Assembly: GCF_025961475.1 (NCBI RefSeq)
Contig: NZ_JAOQNS010000001.1
Coordinates: 62,001 to 126,000, forward strand
Origin: Rhodobium gokarnense
GTDB lineage: Bacteria; Pseudomonadota; Alphaproteobacteria; Rhizobiales; Rhodobiaceae
Length of the DNA: 64,000 bases
Reading direction: 5' to 3'
The position numbers and the translations under genes are program-made. A model generated the notes under the pieces. That model was not told where the DNA came from, did no database searches, and saw only the letters and a program-made list of their open reading frames with translations. Positions within the stretch are counted from its first letter, which is position 1. Every line of letters begins with the position of its first letter. This document shows positions 33,510 to 42,992 of this stretch, in pieces.

Positions 33510-34319
33510 TCACAACCTCTCCGAAAACGCGTGCTGGCATTGTTGGAAAGTCATAATGCTCGTAAGAAAAACGATGTAGTCCTGGTTAAAAGCTATATCC
33601 CATCGGTCGTAAGGTAGAAATGGAAAAATCAAAAAGAACGCATAAATAAAGATCATCGTTGCGCGAAGCCAGGATTCAAGCCGCGCGTAGGAAAGGGTGA
33701 ACTGAAACAGAGACAGGGCTATTGCCGCCATCTGAAAATAGAAAAAATGCGAACTATCATCGTATTTATACAGCCACATCATTCCTATAACGAACATACC
33801 GAGAAACAGTATGCCGCTATGTTCGACCAGCTCTTTTCTTGTGTATATGGGGGGAGGCTCTTGGGTCTGGCTCCCGGAGGTCGGTTGCTTCGGTTTCTCG
33901 TCGTTTGATACAAGCTGAGAGAACCGTTTCTCAAAATAAAATACATCCAATAAGACGAAAAGAAACGCACCGGCAACGAAAACAATGAATCTCCATTTTA
34001 AAGAATAGGGCGAACTATCATAGTGATAGTATGGAATCACCATGCAAATGGAAAATGTCAAATATCCGAGAATTACGAATCCTCGGGATAGGTTTGGCAG
34101 CTCTGAAAATACCAATATGAACCGGACAATAGATAGTACAAGCAATACCAAACTAAGAAGCGAAAATACCGAATCGAAGAAATTGTCTGCCGACTTTGCG
34201 AAAGTCGTAGCGGCGATGATCGCCAAGAAGATCGGGAGAAAAAATAGACCTCCCGTCGTTGATCCGAACCTTTTCCTTAAATAGCGCAGGGAATTCTCGC
34301 TGACTCGCGCTTCATTCAT
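33510..34319 (-). CDS. Novel membrane protein with two 4-helix units
   Basis: A 269-aa protein with about eight hydrophobic helices in two halves, joined by a hydrophilic linker (NDEKPKQPTSGSQTQEPPP). Each half carries the same pattern: a helix with LSIVRFILVFSEL (half 1) or LSLFQFTLSYARL (half 2), two further helices, and an ending DVFYFEKRF or QHAFSERL. The separate 136-aa protein at 34449 is one such unit. No family was recognised. AAGGGA precedes the ATG. GC content is low (43% in the row 34081-34140). It converges on the voltage-sensor gene, 78 bp away. Confidence 0.7.
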   Translation of the reverse strand: MNEARVSENSLRYLRKRFGSTTGGLFFLPIFLAIIAATTFAKSADNFFDSVFSLLSLVLLVLSIVRFILVFSELPNLSRGFVILGYLTFSICMVIPYYHYDSSPYSLKWRFIVFVAGAFLFVLLDVFYFEKRFSQLVSNDEKPKQPTSGSQTQEPPPIYTRKELVEHSGILFLGMFVIGMMWLYKYDDSSHFFYFQMAAIALSLFQFTLSYARLESWLRATMIFIYAFFLIFPFLPYDRWDIAFNQDYIVFLTSIMTFQQCQHAFSERL

Positions 34320-34448
34320 GGGTCGTCCCTTACAAACAATTCCTTCTGCCGGCAGGTGCTGAAAACTGCCCGTCTCTCCGGTAACATCCTTGCTCCCTAC
34401 CGTGGTTGGTCAATTGCCCTGTTCCTCGAACCGGCGTCCCGGCGCTGT

Positions 34449-34859
34449 TCAGCATTTCTCCAAATAAAATTCATCGAGCGATACGAAGTAGATCACGCCA
34501 CCAAAAAAAACAAAAAAGTCCAGATTATCTAGAAAGAAACTTGATCTGCTGAAGTCGAAAAACAGGTTTGTTAACACCGCGCAGGCAATGAATATGATGT
34601 AAATCGCGCTGATGACGATGCGGGGGCGGGGTTTCAAACGTGGGTAGACGAATGCGAACCGCAGAAGCGACAAGGCCGCGAACAGAAAACTGAGATATAA
34701 GATTATCGATTCACCTATATCGTTTGGAGCGACGCCGAAAACTGCGTAATTTAAGTTCAGTGCAATCATTATTAGGACCATTATGATCGCGGTATTTGAT
34801 GCGATCTTTCGTCCGAAGTGTAGAAGCGAAACTTTTCTGATCCATCCCTCGGTCATCAT
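34449..34859 (-). CDS. Novel membrane protein with one 4-helix unit
   Basis: A 136-aa, four-helix protein. Its second helix reads LSFLFAALSLLRFAFVYPRL and its end SLDEFYLEKC, matching both halves of the 269-aa protein encoded next on the same strand (LSIVRFILVF, DVFYFEKRF). Function unknown. Two adjacent ATGs (34859, 34856) are possible starts. GC content is low (45% in the row 34561-34620), unlike the roughly 75% of rows in the neighbouring uvrB. Confidence 0.65.
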   Translation of the reverse strand: MMTEGWIRKVSLLHFGRKIASNTAIIMVLIMIALNLNYAVFGVAPNDIGESIILYLSFLFAALSLLRFAFVYPRLKPRPRIVISAIYIIFIACAVLTNLFFDFSRSSFFLDNLDFFVFFGGVIYFVSLDEFYLEKC

Positions 34860-35169
34860 TCGCCCAGTGAGTCAACGATTGCGTATTGTGCGCGGATGTC
34901 GCCAACGATCACGGCGCTCCCGCCCCGGGAAAGGCAATCCGTTTGGCTTAATCCGTTTCAAATGGCTCGCGATCGTCCCGCCCGCCGCGCGCCCTGTCAA
35001 TCAGGAAGTGTGGCTGCGGCAACCGGGCGCAACTTTGAATTGGCGTCGGCGGTTCCCGGATTGCGCCGAGCCGAGGCGGTCCGACGGCAGGAGATCCCGG
35101 GTCTGCGCTTCGCTCCGCCCGGGATGACCGCGGGGTGGTGGCTGCCTAGGCCGGAGGGGGGCAAGGCCC
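34860..35169. other. Gap at the right edge of the membrane-protein island
   Basis: 310 bp without a convincing gene. Base composition returns to high GC after about 34900. It contains a single family A arm at 35091-35129. Confidence 0.5.
35091..35129. repeat. Family A single arm (relic)
   Basis: GAGATCCCGGGTCTGCGCTT, then CGCTCCGCCCGGGATGACC, is the complement of the family A left arm found at 24950. It marks the right boundary of the AT-rich island. Confidence 0.7.
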
Positions 35170-37758
35170 CTACTTCCGAGGCTTCTCCGTCCGGCCCACG
35201 GTCATCTCGTCCAGCGTATTCTTCCGAACCCGCGACCCCGATCCCTTGCCGGGCCTTTGCGCGCGGCCGTGCTTGCGGTCGCCCTTGTAGCCGCCGGCCT
35301 TGCCTTCGACGTCCGACTGGCGGGCCAGCGGGTCGTCGGCGACGGCGAGTTCGGTTTCCTGGAGGCGCTTGATTTCGTCGCGGAGGCGCGCGGCGGTCTC
35401 GAATTCCAGGTCCGCGGCGGCGTCGCGCATTTTCTTTTCCAGGTCCGCGATGTGGGCCTGGAGGTTGTGGCCCATGGGGGCGTCTTCGGAGAAGCCCTTG
35501 TCGACGGTGACGTGGTCCTGCTCGTAGACGGAGTCGAGGATGTCGCCGATGGCCTTCCTGACCGATTCCGGCGTGATGCCGTTTTCCTCGTTGAAAGTAA
35601 CCTGCTTGGCGCGGCGGCGGTCGGTCTCGCCGATGGCGCGCTCCATGGAGCCGGTGATGTGGTCGGCATAGAGGATGACGCGGCCGTCGACGTTGCGCGC
35701 GGCGCGGCCGATGGTCTGGATCAGCGAGGTCTCGGACCGCAAAAACCCTTCCTTGTCGGCATCGAGGATGGCGACGAGCCCGCATTCCGGGATGTCGAGG
35801 CCCTCGCGCAACAGGTTGATGCCGACCAGCACGTCGAAGGCGCCGAGGCGCAGGTCGCGGATGATCTCGATCCGCTCCAGCGTGTCGATGTCGGAATGCA
35901 TGTAGCGCACACGCACGCCCTGCTCGTGCAGGTATTCCGTCAGGTCCTCGGCCATCCGCTTGGTCAGGACAGTGACCAGGGAACGGTAGCCCTTTTGCGC
36001 GACCTCGCGGACCTCGCCGAGGAGGTCGTCGACCTGGGTGGAGGCGGGGCGCACCTCGACCGGCGGGTCGGTGAGGCCGGTCGGGCGGATGACCTGTTCG
36101 ACGAAGACGCCGCCGGCCTCCTCCATCTCCCAGCCGCCGGGGGTGGCCGAGACGCAGGTGGTCTGCGGCCGCATGGCGTTCCATTCCTCGAACCGCAGCG
36201 GCCGGTTGTCCATGCAGGAGGGCAGCCTGAAGCCATACTCGGCCAATGTCGCCTTGCGGCGGAAGTCGCCCCGGTACATGGCGCCGAGCTGGCCGATGGT
36301 GACGTGGCTCTCGTCGACGAAGACCAGCGCGTTGTCGGGCAGGTACTCGAACAGGGTCGGCGGCGGCTCGCCCGGCTTGCGGCCGGTGAGGTAGCGCGAA
36401 TAGTTCTCGATGCCGGCGCAGGAGCCGGTCGCCTCGATCATCTCCAGGTCGAAGCGGGTGCGCTGCTCCAGCCGCTGGGCTTCCAGCAGGCGGCCGGCGG
36501 CTTCCAGTTCGGCCAGGCGGTGCTTCAGCTCTTCCTTGATCGATTTCGTCGCCTGCTGCAGCGTCGGCTTCGGCGTCACATAGTGGGAGTTCGCATAGAC
36601 CTTGACCGACTGCAGCTCGCCGGATTTCCGGCCGGTCAGCGGGTCGAACTCGGTGATCGCCTCGACCTCGTCGCCGAAGAGGGAAATGCGCCAGGCGCGA
36701 TCCTCCAGGTGGGCCGGAAAGATCTCGATGGTGTCGCCGCGCACCCGGAAGGTGCCGCGCACAAAATTGGCGTCGGAGCGGCGGTATTGCAGGGCGACCA
36801 GATCAGCGAGCAGTTGCCGCTGGTCGAGCCGGTCGCCGATCTCGATGGCGAAGGTCATCGCCGTATAGGTCTCGACCGAACCGATACCGTAGATGCAGGA
36901 CACCGAGGCGACGATGATGACGTCGTCGCGTTCGAGCAGGGCGCGGGTCGCCGAGTGGCGCATCCGGTCGATCTGCTCGTTGATGGAGGATTCCTTCTCG
37001 ATATAGGTGTCGGTGCGCGGGACGTAGGCCTCCGGCTGGTAGTAGTCGTAGTAGGAGACGAAATACTCCACCGCGTTGTCGGGGAAGAACGAGCGGAACT
37101 CGCCGTAGAGCTGGGCCGCCAGCGTCTTGTTGGGGGCCAGGATCAGCGCCGGCCGCTGGGTCGCCTCGATCACCTTGGCCATGGTGAAGGTCTTGCCGGA
37201 GCCGGTGACGCCGAGCAGCACCTGGCAGTCGTCGTCGTTGTTGATGCCCTCGACCAGTTCCTTGATCGCTTCCGGCTGGTCGCCGCGCGGCTCGAACTCG
37301 GAGACGATCTTCAGCGGGATGCCGCCCTCGGATTTCTCCGGCCGCGGCGGGCGGTGCGGCGTCCAGACGTCGCCGGCGAATTCCGGACGGCCGTGCTCGA
37401 TCAGCTTTGAGAGCGCGTCGACGGTGGCGGTGACGCCCGAGTCGGTGAGGCCGGCGGCATCTTCCAGCGAGATGTCGAGGCCGGCGACCGGGTTGAGGCC
37501 GCCCCTGGCGCGCTCGGCCGCCGTCGCCTTGCCGCCCATGGAGGTGCCGCGGGCGGTTTTTGACGGCTTTTCGGCCTTTTTCCGTTTTTTGGGGCTTTTT
37601 GTCGCAGGTTTTGCAGTCTCGGCGTCGGCGGCCTCTGAGATTTCCTTCGCCCAGTCGCTGACGGAGCCGGAAAGCGGGGTGCCTTCCAGCGGCGCCTGGG
37701 GGGCCTCGGCAAAGCCATCCTGCCGGGTTTTATCGGTTTTTTTGGAAGATCGGGGCAT
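35170..37758 (-). CDS. uvrB: Excinuclease ABC subunit B
   Basis: An 862-aa DNA damage-binding helicase of nucleotide excision repair. The core matches UvrB: Walker [12 protein letters not shown], the beta-hairpin [51 protein letters not shown]-like [43 protein letters not shown], and a UVR domain ([28 protein letters not shown]). It is about 190 aa longer than the E. coli protein through a Lys/Ala-rich N-terminal extension of about 150 aa and a basic tail, both usual in Hyphomicrobiales. No LexA-type GTTC-N7-GTTC was seen upstream. Confidence 0.97.
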   Translation of the reverse strand: MPRSSKKTDKTRQDGFAEAPQAPLEGTPLSGSVSDWAKEISEAADAETAKPATKSPKKRKKAEKPSKTARGTSMGGKATAAERARGGLNPVAGLDISLEDAAGLTDSGVTATVDALSKLIEHGRPEFAGDVWTPHRPPRPEKSEGGIPLKIVSEFEPRGDQPEAIKELVEGINNDDDCQVLLGVTGSGKTFTMAKVIEATQRPALILAPNKTLAAQLYGEFRSFFPDNAVEYFVSYYDYYQPEAYVPRTDTYIEKESSINEQIDRMRHSATRALLERDDVIIVASVSCIYGIGSVETYTAMTFAIEIGDRLDQRQLLADLVALQYRRSDANFVRGTFRVRGDTIEIFPAHLEDRAWRISLFGDEVEAITEFDPLTGRKSGELQSVKVYANSHYVTPKPTLQQATKSIKEELKHRLAELEAAGRLLEAQRLEQRTRFDLEMIEATGSCAGIENYSRYLTGRKPGEPPPTLFEYLPDNALVFVDESHVTIGQLGAMYRGDFRRKATLAEYGFRLPSCMDNRPLRFEEWNAMRPQTTCVSATPGGWEMEEAGGVFVEQVIRPTGLTDPPVEVRPASTQVDDLLGEVREVAQKGYRSLVTVLTKRMAEDLTEYLHEQGVRVRYMHSDIDTLERIEIIRDLRLGAFDVLVGINLLREGLDIPECGLVAILDADKEGFLRSETSLIQTIGRAARNVDGRVILYADHITGSMERAIGETDRRRAKQVTFNEENGITPESVRKAIGDILDSVYEQDHVTVDKGFSEDAPMGHNLQAHIADLEKKMRDAAADLEFETAARLRDEIKRLQETELAVADDPLARQSDVEGKAGGYKGDRKHGRAQRPGKGSGSRVRKNTLDEMTVGRTEKPRK

Positions 37759-37979
37759 GAGTCGGACTATGGAAGAAACGCGTCGGGAGGCCAAGTCACA
37801 TTGTCGACGGCACCCGTCCACGGAGGGTTGCACTGTATTCGATTTATTCACTTAGACCGATTATAAGGGGCGGGAATCCGGCTCCGGTGTCCGGGTTCGG
37901 GTCCCCGGACCCCAAATAGTGTTCCGCAAGGTATTTGCACGAGGTGCTCGTTGGGAGCCGAGCAATTCGAAAGGGACAA

Positions 37980-38876
37980 ATGGAAATTCTACTGGCGGAA
38001 ACGTCTCGACTGGGGCGGCGCGTGATTGCGGAGATGCTGGAAAGGCGCGGTGACGTCGTGCATTGCTGCGGCGACGGCCACGAGGCGTTGCGGGAGCTGC
38101 ACGAAAACCCCGACATCGACGTGCTGCTGACGAGCATCGAACTGCCCGGCGTGTGCGGCCTGGAACTGTGCTGGGATGCACGGATCCTGGCCGAGACGAG
38201 GGCACCCATCTACATCATCATCATGTCGTCGAGCCGCGAGCGCTCGATGCTGGTGGAGGTGCTCGACAGCGGCGCCAACGACTTTTTCCGCAAGCCGCCG
38301 CTTGAGGGTGAGTTGCACGCGCGCATGCGCTCGGCCGAACGGCTGTTGAAGGCACAGCGCGACGTGCTCTGGCTGTCGCAGACCGACTCTCTGACCGGCG
38401 TTGCGAACCGGCGGCGCTTCTTCAGCCTGCTGCGCGAGGAGATCGAGCGTCTCAGCGGCGACCCGCTGTCCCTGGTCATGCTCGACATCGACCGCTTCAA
38501 GGGCATCAACGACCGCTACGGCCACGATATCGGCGACAAGGTGATCCAGGCGCTGGCAGCGCATTTCACCGGCCGCACCGGCATTTTCGGGCGGGTTGGC
38601 GGTGAGGAGTTCTGCTGGGCGTTGCCCGGCTGCCCACTGTCGCTGGCGGTCGACATGGCCGAGGAGGTTCGCCTCGCCATCGAGGCCGGCGAGGTGCCGA
38701 GCCCGCTGGGGCCGATCCGTTTCACCAGCAGCCTCGGGGTCGCCCAGCACCATGCCGGCGATACGGTCGAGGACCTGTCGCGGCGCGCCGACGAGGCGCT
38801 CTACGACGCCAAGGAGTCCGGCCGCAACCGGGTCAGCACACGCCTGGCAAAGCCGCCGCAGCTTTTGACGGCATAG
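37980..38876 (+). CDS. Diguanylate cyclase with degenerate receiver domain
   Basis: A 298-aa protein: receiver-like domain (1-118) and GGDEF domain (130-290). The cyclase site GGEEF (207-211) and the substrate loop DIDRFKGINDRYGHDIGD are intact, so c-di-GMP synthesis is likely. No RxxD inhibitory site precedes GGEEF. In the receiver the phospho-acceptor position is Ser (S52 in LLTSIELPG) and the acidic pair is AE rather than DD, while K105 (RKP) is kept, so classical phosphorylation is not expected. AAAGGGA precedes the ATG. No kinase gene is adjacent. Confidence 0.92.
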   Translation: MEILLAETSRLGRRVIAEMLERRGDVVHCCGDGHEALRELHENPDIDVLLTSIELPGVCGLELCWDARILAETRAPIYIIIMSSSRERSMLVEVLDSGANDFFRKPPLEGELHARMRSAERLLKAQRDVLWLSQTDSLTGVANRRRFFSLLREEIERLSGDPLSLVMLDIDRFKGINDRYGHDIGDKVIQALAAHFTGRTGIFGRVGGEEFCWALPGCPLSLAVDMAEEVRLAIEAGEVPSPLGPIRFTSSLGVAQHHAGDTVEDLSRRADEALYDAKESGRNRVSTRLAKPPQLLTA

Positions 38877-38882
38877 CGGCCG

Positions 38883-40379
38883 TCACTCCGCCTCGGCCAT
38901 TTCCGCCTGGATCTGGCGGCGCTGGAACAGCCAGTATTTGGTGTTGGATTCCACATAGTTCTGCTTGTCGCAGGCGGCGTCGAGGCCGTGGATCGCCGGT
39001 GCGAGGCGGTTGTCGAGACGCTCGATGGCGGCCATCCAGTCGCCGTCCGCCTTCAGGGCGCGCACCGCTTCCTGTTCGTCGCGGATGAAGTTCTGCCAGG
39101 CAAGGCACGGATAGGTTTTTTGGTCGCGGATGAGGCGCGTGCGGGCGAAGCGCTGCGCGGACGTCATGCGGCGCTCGGTGAGCGTGGAACAGGCGGGCGC
39201 GAATGCCTCAAGGGCCCAGAATCGGGCCTCTTCCACCGCCAGCATGGCGCGATAGCGCTTGTCATTGAGATAGCCGGCGATTGCGCCGTCGAGGGCCTCC
39301 GTCTCCTCAAAGACGATATGGCAGGCCTCCAGGCCGGAGGCCGCGACGGCGGCGGCCGCCGCGTCGGGCATCTCCGCCGGCGCGCCGCCGCAGACCGCTT
39401 CGGTAAGCTTGATGTCGGCGGCGATGCGGACGGCGAGCCGGGTGGTCTCGCCAAGGGTCTTGGCCTCCCCAAGAGCGGCGATGTTCTGCGCGCGCGCGGC
39501 CAGCCGTTCGGCGCAAGCCTCTTCGGGCAATCCGCCGGGGACAAAGCCGAGAACGTCCTCGGCGGTCTTGCCGATCGGCAGCGGCGGCAGCGCGGTCAGC
39601 ACGACGAGCGCCTGGCGCGGTCGGCCGGTCGTCGGGTCCGCCGCCGGGCTGGTGGCGACCGGCGTCGCCGGAACGTCGGGGGCATCGCCGGTCAAGAAGC
39701 CGGCGCGGTCCGTGCCGGCGGGGCCGAACCTGGCAAGGCCGTCGGCACAGAACGTCTCCGTCGCCGAGCGGCCGCGCGCCATGGAGGCGGCGAAGGTGCC
39801 GGCGCTGCATTCGGGCTCGAAGTAGCTGCCCTCGGCGCGCAGATCGACGCCGGTCTGGCCGGCCAGGCGGGCGTCCAGGCCGTCCGTCAGGGCGAAGCCG
39901 GAGCAGCTTTTTGCGACCTGATCGGCATAGCAGAGGTCGCTGGCGATGGCTGCGACCTCGTCTTCCGGAAGCATCAGCTTCGGTTTGTCGCGGGGCGCAA
40001 GAAGCCCGGCGCGGCGACCGCCGTCCGGGCCGAAGAGGGCCAGAACGCCGTTGCAGGCCTCGTCGCGGCCGAGCCGGCCTAAATCGGCGAAGAACGCTGC
40101 ATAGCCGGCGCTGCAGGCGGCCTTGGTCGGCGAGGCGTCGCCGCGCAGCCGGGCGCCGGCCTCGTCAGTGAGCCGTGCTTCCGTGCCGTCCGGCATGGTG
40201 ACGGCCTTGCGGCAGCGCGAGGCGGCGGCAACGGCGTGGCAGAAATCCCGGGCGATTACGCCCGGATCGGGGGCTTCCGGCGCTGCGGGCTCGGCCGGAG
40301 CGGTCTCCTGTTGGGCCGCAGCATCGAGGGGCGCCGCGAGGGCGACGACAAGCGCAAGGGCGATCGACAGACGGGTCAC
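38883..40379 (-). CDS. Secreted protein with duplicated Cys-rich modules
   Basis: A 498-aa exported protein of unknown function. A GTG start at 40379 gives a clean signal peptide (TRLSIALALVVALAAPLDAAA). Two modules of about 87 residues (41-127 and 142-229) are repeats of each other: each has an early DFCHA/DLCYA, an SRCRK/KSCSG, an AACSAG/PECSAG, a late EACNG/TFCAD and a closing ARFGP...RAGFL-type end. The second half (from about 270) is helical with further Cys. Probably periplasmic, with disulfides. It is convergent with, and only 6 bp from, the diguanylate cyclase gene. Confidence 0.7.
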   Translation of the reverse strand: MTRLSIALALVVALAAPLDAAAQQETAPAEPAAPEAPDPGVIARDFCHAVAAASRCRKAVTMPDGTEARLTDEAGARLRGDASPTKAACSAGYAAFFADLGRLGRDEACNGVLALFGPDGGRRAGLLAPRDKPKLMLPEDEVAAIASDLCYADQVAKSCSGFALTDGLDARLAGQTGVDLRAEGSYFEPECSAGTFAASMARGRSATETFCADGLARFGPAGTDRAGFLTGDAPDVPATPVATSPAADPTTGRPRQALVVLTALPPLPIGKTAEDVLGFVPGGLPEEACAERLAARAQNIAALGEAKTLGETTRLAVRIAADIKLTEAVCGGAPAEMPDAAAAAVAASGLEACHIVFEETEALDGAIAGYLNDKRYRAMLAVEEARFWALEAFAPACSTLTERRMTSAQRFARTRLIRDQKTYPCLAWQNFIRDEQEAVRALKADGDWMAAIERLDNRLAPAIHGLDAACDKQNYVESNTKYWLFQRRQIQAEMAEAE

Positions 40380-40491
40380 GGCCGGGCTCCAAGGGTCAAA
40401 ACGCAGGACGTCAAAGCCTAAAGGCAGGACTGCGCGCTGCAACCGGCACGCTCGCCCGGGCGTTCACGTGTCCGTGAGGCGAGGGGCCGCG

Positions 40492-42714
40492 TCAGCCGCC
40501 GAAGAGCTGTTCCAGAAGGCCGGGCCCGCGCTGCTTTTGCGGAAGAACTTCCTCGCGCCCACCGGGCCGGCGACGGGGAGCGTCGTTGCCCCAGCCATTG
40601 CCGTCCATGGCGACGGCCTCGGGCAGCGGTTCCGGCTCCGGCCGGTAGTTGCCGGGCAGGTCGACGACGGCGAGCCCCTCATTGGCGGTCTGCATGGTGC
40701 GGGCCCAGATCCTGGCCGGCAGGTTGCCGCCGGTGGCGCGCCGGGTCGGTGAATTGTCGTCGTTGCCGAGCCAGACGCCGGCGGTGAAATAGCTGGTGTA
40801 GCCGATGAACCAGGCGTCGCGGAAATCCTGGCTGGTGCCGGTCTTGCCGCCGGCCGGCCGGTCGCCGAGGGAGGCCTTGCGGCCGGTGCCGCTCAGCACC
40901 GTCTCGCGCAGCATGTGGTTCATCATGCCGACGTCCGCATCGGAGATCACCCGGCCGGGGCCGGAGCCCTTGCGCTCGTAGAGCAGCTTGTTGCTGGCCG
41001 TGTGGATGCGCTTGATGACGTGGGGCACGACGCCGAAGCCGCCATTGGAGAACGGCACATAGGCGGCGGTCAGCTCCAGCGGCGTCACCTCGGAGGTGCC
41101 GAGCGCGATCGACGGGTTGGCCTTCAGCTTTGAGGTGATGCCGAGCCGGTTGGCGGTTCTTGCCACGCGCTTCGGGCCGACCTCGTAGGCGAGGCGGGCG
41201 GCGACCGTGTTCAGCGACTTTGAGAGCGCGCGGGTCAGCGACACCGGGCCGCGATATTCCTTGGAGTAGTTCTTCGGCCGCCAGCCCTTGATGGAGACCG
41301 GCTCGTCGACGCGGATGGTCTCCGGCGTCATGCCGCGCTCCAGCGCCGTCAGGTAGACGAAGGGCTTGAAGGCGGAGCCGGGCTGGCGATGGGCGGCGAT
41401 CGCCCGGTTGAACTGGCTCTTGCCGTAGTCGCGGCCGCCGACCAGCGCCTTGACCGCGCCCGAGGCGTCGAGCACCACGACCGCTCCTTGCGTGACGCGG
41501 TATTTCTTGCCGTCCTCGGCGAGCGTCTGGCGCAACGACTCCTCGGCGGCGTGCTGCAGGTTCACGTCGATGGCGGTGTCGACGACGATGTCCTCGTCAA
41601 GCGAGCCGATATAGCTCGGCAACTGGTCCATGACCCAGTCGGCGACGTAGTTCTCGCTCGCCGAATTGTGCCGGCTGACGACGGCGGTCGGCGTGGCGAT
41701 CGCGACCTTGGCTTCCTGGTCGGTGATGAAGCCGGCATCGCGCATGGCCATCAGCACGGTGTGGGCGCGCCGCTCGGCGCGCTTGGGATGGCGGTTCGGG
41801 GCGTAGCGCGACGGCGCCTTCAGGAGGCCGGCGAGGATCGCCGCCTCGGCGAGCGTCACCTTGCGCGCCGACTTGCCGAAATAGCGCCTGGCGGCGGCAT
41901 CGACGCCATAGGCGCCGGCGCCGAAATAGACGCGGTTGAGGTACATCTCCAGAATCTGATCCTTGGAGAATTTCGCCTCAAGCCAGAAGGAGAGCACCAC
42001 CTCCTGCATCTTGCGCCGGAACGTGCGCTCCGGCTCCAGGAAGAGGTTCTTGGCGAGCTGCTGGGTCAGCGTCGAGCCACCCTGGACGAGGCCGCCGGCA
42101 TAGAGATTGGTGGCGATGGCGCGGGCAAGGCCGATCGGGTCGATGCCGAAGTGGTAGTAGAAGCGCCGGTCCTCGATCGCCATCACCGCCTCGGGCAGGT
42201 GCGGGGGCAATTGTTCCAGGCGCACCGATTCGCCGCCGGTGTCGCCGCGATTGGCCAGAAGGCTGCCGTCGGCGGCGACGATCTTGACGTTGGGCGGGCG
42301 CTGGGGCACGGCCCATTCGGAGGTCGGCGGCAGGTGCGCGGCGTAGTAGCCGAGGAGGCCGACGAAGGCGATGGAGCCCCAGATGCCGGCAACGAGGGTC
42401 CAGTAGACGCCGCGGCGCAGGAACCGGGTGAGGCCGCCTCCGCTGCCGCCGTTGCCGCCGCCGCGCGAACTCTTGCGGCGACCCTTGCCGCGCCGGCCGG
42501 AGGCCGGCTTCTTGGCCGCCGTGCCGCGGGCCGCGGGCGCCTTGGCCTTCGTGCCCTTGTTGCTGTTGGCGGCTTTCTTCTTGGGACGGGAGCGCGGTTT
42601 CGCCGCGCCGCTGGCGGCCGCGCGGTCGCTCTCGTCGAGGCGCAGGTCGAGCGCCGACGCCTGCTCGACATCGTCGAATTTCGGTTCGATGCGCCTGGCG
42701 CGCCGAGTGGCCAT
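40492..42714 (-). CDS. Class A penicillin-binding protein (PBP1A type)
   Basis: A 740-aa bifunctional peptidoglycan synthase. A basic Lys/Arg-rich cytosolic tail (about 1-100) precedes one membrane helix (102-125). The GT51 transglycosylase domain has catalytic E181 in IEDRRFYYH and GGSTLTQQLAKNLFL. The transpeptidase has S447-x2-K450 (GSAFKP), S500-L-N and K624-T-G. The C-terminus ends in a Pro/Arg-rich tail. It would polymerise and cross-link cell-wall strands in the periplasm. Confidence 0.95.
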   Translation of the reverse strand: MATRRARRIEPKFDDVEQASALDLRLDESDRAAASGAAKPRSRPKKKAANSNKGTKAKAPAARGTAAKKPASGRRGKGRRKSSRGGGNGGSGGGLTRFLRRGVYWTLVAGIWGSIAFVGLLGYYAAHLPPTSEWAVPQRPPNVKIVAADGSLLANRGDTGGESVRLEQLPPHLPEAVMAIEDRRFYYHFGIDPIGLARAIATNLYAGGLVQGGSTLTQQLAKNLFLEPERTFRRKMQEVVLSFWLEAKFSKDQILEMYLNRVYFGAGAYGVDAAARRYFGKSARKVTLAEAAILAGLLKAPSRYAPNRHPKRAERRAHTVLMAMRDAGFITDQEAKVAIATPTAVVSRHNSASENYVADWVMDQLPSYIGSLDEDIVVDTAIDVNLQHAAEESLRQTLAEDGKKYRVTQGAVVVLDASGAVKALVGGRDYGKSQFNRAIAAHRQPGSAFKPFVYLTALERGMTPETIRVDEPVSIKGWRPKNYSKEYRGPVSLTRALSKSLNTVAARLAYEVGPKRVARTANRLGITSKLKANPSIALGTSEVTPLELTAAYVPFSNGGFGVVPHVIKRIHTASNKLLYERKGSGPGRVISDADVGMMNHMLRETVLSGTGRKASLGDRPAGGKTGTSQDFRDAWFIGYTSYFTAGVWLGNDDNSPTRRATGGNLPARIWARTMQTANEGLAVVDLPGNYRPEPEPLPEAVAMDGNGWGNDAPRRRPGGREEVLPQKQRGPGLLEQLFGG

Positions 42715-42888
42715 AGTGATCTTACCCGCGTCCCGGCCGGAGGTCCTCTCCGGCACCGACTCCCTCGTTGCAGGCTAATTGCGGCAATTTAAGAGGTGGT
42801 AAAGGATTGCGCCCTGCATTCAGCGTTTGCAGCCTATAAGGCGCAAAATGCGGCAGCTTTTCGGCGCGGCACGGGTTTTTGCCGGCCT

Positions 42889-42992
42889 AGAGCCGTTCAC
42901 GCGATTACGGAATCGCGCCGAACGCTCCAACTTTTGTTTTGACGCGTATTCTTATCCGCAAACCGGTGCCCACTTTGCGGGAATACGCTCTA
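42889..42992. repeat. Family C structured repeat, copy 2
   Basis: It aligns over its full length with 24826-24930. The inner stem GCGATT-ACGG-AATCGC is identical, the outer stem changes from ATTTC/GAAAT to GTTC/GAAC, and the third from CCGAAAA/TTTTCGG to CCGCAAA/TTTGCGG, so pairing is kept. Its right end reaches the last codon of the following minus-strand gene. Confidence 0.85.

Noticed and set aside
35257-37410. A 717-codon open frame antisense to uvrB
   Set aside because: High-GC coding DNA often leaves the complementary frame open. The sequence is low-complexity, lacks any family signature, and uvrB on the other strand is unmistakable.
37840-37980. GC-rich palindromes (GGGTCC-CC-GGACCC) between uvrB and the diguanylate cyclase gene as a terminator
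   Set aside because: No T-run on either strand, and both genes start here, so termination is not expected.
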